Part shown: one piece after another, positions 45,591-46,732 of the stretch | Layout: each line of letters opens with the position of its first letter | Numbering within the stretch: the stretch's first letter is position 1 | NCBI GenBank assembly: GCA_031255495.1 | Contig: JAIRSK010000010.1 | Span: 1 to 46,732, forward strand | Direction of reading: 5' to 3' | Length of the DNA: 46,732 nt | From: Endomicrobiellum devescovinae | GTDB taxonomy: Bacteria; Elusimicrobiota; Endomicrobiia; Endomicrobiales; Endomicrobiaceae | The notes under the pieces: model-generated | Databases searched by the model: none | Seen by the model: the letters and a program-made list of their open reading frames with translations, nothing else | What the model was told of the DNA's origin: nothing | Translations under genes and position numbers: made by a program

Positions 45591-45639
45591 TTTTGCTCTC
45601 CGCTTTTAGGGTATTCTACAAATTATATAAGCACGTTAC

Positions 45640-45674
45640 AAGAAAAAACAAAAAACCCTGCTGTGTTTAGCAGG
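45640..45674 (-). terminator. Terminator of tRNA-Asn
   Basis: On the minus strand CCTGCT (45669-45674) pairs with AGCAGG (45657-45662), followed by GTTTTTTGTTTTTT. It lies 25 bases after the tRNA-Asn gene and before the guaB promoter. Confidence 0.8.
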
Positions 45675-45698
45675 ATAAATGATTAATTTAAAAAGAAA

Positions 45699-45770
45699 CT
45701 CCGACGGCTGGACTCGAACCAGCAACCGATCGGTTAACAGCCGATTGCTCCACCATTGAGCTACGTCGGA
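45699..45770 (-). tRNA. tRNA-Asn (anticodon GTT)
   Basis: The minus strand folds into a full cloverleaf. The acceptor stem TCCGACG pairs with CGTCGGA, the anticodon loop is CTGTTAA with GTT, and the T arm contains GGTTCGAGTCC. No CCA is encoded. Confidence 0.96.
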
Positions 45771-45800
45771 ATTGAACATCTTTCAATTATGAGTGAAAGT

Positions 45801-45829
45801 ATTATATCTATTTTTTTCTAATTTGACAA
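45801..45829 (-). promoter_or_regulatory. Promoter of tRNA-Asn
   Basis: On the minus strand TTGTCA (45824-45829) and TATAAT (45801-45806) are 17 bases apart. Its -35 overlaps that of the divergent tRNA-Thr promoter. Confidence 0.85.
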
Positions 45830-45851
45830 GAGGCTGTAATTTTTATATTAT
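45823..45851 (+). promoter_or_regulatory. Promoter of tRNA-Thr
   Basis: TTGACA (45823-45828) and TATTAT (45846-45851) are 17 bases apart. The -35 shares five bases with the opposed tRNA-Asn -35. Confidence 0.8.
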
Positions 45852-45877
45852 TTCCAAACATTAATCTCGCTATCTAT

Positions 45878-45950
45878 GCCGACGTAGCTCAGTTGGTAGA
45901 GCAGCGGTTTTGTAAACCGCAGGTCGTAGGTTCAAGCCCTATCGTTGGCT
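45878..45950 (+). tRNA. tRNA-Thr (anticodon TGT)
   Basis: The acceptor stem GCCGACG pairs with CGTTGGC with one wobble. The D arm AGCTCAGTTGGTAGAGC, anticodon loop TTTGTAA with TGT, and T loop TTCAAGC are all standard. No CCA is encoded. A terminator follows five bases on. Confidence 0.96.
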
Positions 45951-45954
45951 ATAA

Positions 45955-45984
45955 AAAACCCCCCTCAAAATTGAGGGGGGTTTT
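45955..45984 (+). terminator. Terminator of tRNA-Thr
   Basis: A C6/G6 stem extended by A-T pairs, AAAACCCCCCTC with GAGGGGGGTTTT, encloses a six-base loop and ends in T. Confidence 0.9.
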
Positions 45985-46015
45985 CATTTATATAGGAAAA
46001 AAATTCTATAAAAAA

Positions 46016-46300
46016 AGGGCGTTAATCTTATGCTAAATGAGCAAAAGGTTAACGCCCTATTACTTTTAGAGATGCTAATCTTAAGTTATTCAACAAAAGG
46101 TTAACGCCCCACAACTTCTAGAGACGCTAATCTTATGTTATCCAACAAAAGATTAACGCCCCACGACTTTTAGAGGTGTAATCTTAATCAAAAGATTAAC
46201 ACCTAACAACTTCTAGAGACGCTAAGCTTAAGTTATCCAACAAAAGGTTAACGCCCCATAACTTTTAGAGGTGTAATCTTAAGCAAAAGATTAACACTTA
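46016..46300. repeat. Tandem array of six imperfect palindromes, 52- and 43-base units
   Basis: A CAAAAGRTTAACRCC element recurs at 46042, 46094, 46146, 46189, 46241 and 46284, so the steps are 52, 52, 43, 52 and 43 bases. Each copy is preceded by a partner arm like GACGCTAATCTT or GGTGTAATCTT that can pair with it. The first unit is a 14-bp stem with one wobble (46016-46058). The short units (46174-46204 and 46269-46298) pair with a one-base bulge. Between units lies a conserved AACTTNTAGAG. No coding sequence was seen in it. Confidence 0.85.
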
Positions 46301-46394
46301 ACTACCCATGGGAAGAACATTACATACTACCATCTTATTTCATAACACCGCCTACGCCCCCTCCGTCTCATACATCAACTTCATTATAACAAAT
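46301..46394. other. Gene-free spacer after the palindrome array
   Basis: Nothing convincing is visible except a pyrimidine-rich stretch on the plus strand. It separates the array from the end of the minus-strand nuclease-like gene. Confidence 0.4.
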
Positions 46395-46732
46395 TTATTT
46401 TTCCATTTCAAGCAATGCTTCGCTTTTTAAAATAATGTAAAGCATTTTAATTTTTCTCATTACCTTAAATTCTCGTTTTGCATGCGAAATAATTTTTGCT
46501 TCTACCATATTTGTCCGCCTTGTATCAATGATTATATAGCTAGATTGTTTTATTGCTTTTTGCAAACAATGGCTTATAGTACGCTTGGCATTGCCTTTAG
46601 GGGCCTTGATTTCCCATATCTGTCCATTCATTTTTATATCTGGAGTACGGATATAGCTGTCATAACTGCATGGCAAAAACTCTACATCATATCCTAAGCG
46701 GTTAAAGAAAAGCGCTGTGGGGATTTCGTGTT
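46395..46732 (-). CDS. CdiA-CT/tRNA nuclease-like domain protein, N-terminus beyond window
   Basis: The minus-strand frame is open to the window edge, so the TTG at 46676 is not a real start. The visible C-terminal 112 codons read HEIPTALFFNRLGYDVEFLP, then TPDIKMNGQIWEIKAPKGNA and a helical QKAIKQSSYIIIDTRR segment. The PD-x-NG-x-WEIK pattern is a PD-(D/E)xK-like nuclease core as in CdiA C-terminal tRNA nuclease toxins and related phage or mobile-element proteins. No immunity gene is visible downstream. Whether the full protein is a long CDI effector or a small orphan domain depends on sequence outside the window. Confidence 0.65.
   Translation of the reverse strand, partial: HEIPTALFFNRLGYDVEFLPCSYDSYIRTPDIKMNGQIWEIKAPKGNAKRTISHCLQKAIKQSSYIIIDTRRTNMVEAKIISHAKREFKVMRKIKMLYIILKSEALLEMEK

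Noticed and set aside
46016..46300. CRISPR array
   Set aside because: Repeats are palindromic, diverge from each other, and the intervals are themselves repeated rather than unique spacers; no cas genes are present.

Overview
The window looks like chromosome from a low-GC, Gram-negative, anaerobic, host-associated bacterium. Three things point that way: an autotransporter-type outer-membrane adhesin with an OmpA peptidoglycan-binding domain, an oxygen-sensitive type of acyl-CoA dehydratase activase, and Gln-tRNA made by GatCAB. AT richness, compact operons and two frameshifted genes fit Elusimicrobiota, possibly Endomicrobium-like. That placement is an inference from gene content, not a computed phylogeny.

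Layout. 1-3983 (minus): an operon read aroE, PIN-TRAM protein, ispD, ispF, cysS (cysS runs off the left edge), with a clear promoter at 4017-4045. 4451-12162 (plus): a giant repeat-rich adhesin, about 2,570 residues if whole, broken into two frames by an apparent one-base deletion near 8620. 12339-16751 (plus): gatC, corA, gatA and gatB, closed by a terminator. 16849-18002 (plus): proB. 18047-20048 (minus): a nucleoside phosphorylase-family enzyme and an SPL-like radical SAM protein. 20126-20302: a 58-residue membrane protein. 20371-22644 (minus): a UvrD/PcrA helicase. 22871-25265 (plus): a lipid-linked sugar transferase and a polytopic membrane protein. 25339-27494 (plus): a nitroreductase and argS. 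27612-31093 (plus): four abutting or overlapping genes (secreted-looking beta-CASP hydrolase, membrane TPR protein, small membrane protein, DEDDh exonuclease), then an MTA/SAH-deaminase-like amidohydrolase. 32735-33344 (plus): a small HTH protein and a duplicated-motif basic protein with a histone H1-like tail. 33470-36556 (plus): rpmH, rnpA, yidD, yidC, jag. 36656-41774 (plus): a 1,409-residue activase/dehydratase fusion and an outer-membrane barrel. 41991-42827 (plus): rplM and rpsI. 42914-45590 (minus): guaB, a frameshifted DUF2164 gene and an AEC transporter. 45699-45950: divergent tRNA-Asn and tRNA-Thr that appear to share a -35 region. 46016-46300: a tandem array of imperfect palindromes. 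46395 to the right edge (minus): a partial nuclease/toxin-like gene.

Most genes are housekeeping: isoprenoid and shikimate steps, tRNA charging, protein insertion, ribosome parts, GMP and proline synthesis. The accessory interest lies in the adhesin, the beta-CASP/TPR/exonuclease operon, the HTH plus histone-like pair with its palindrome-rich upstream region, and the palindrome array next to a CdiA-CT-like nuclease. Promoters matching TTGACA-N17-TATAAT closely are unusually easy to see here. All calls were made by reading the sequence; no homology search was run.
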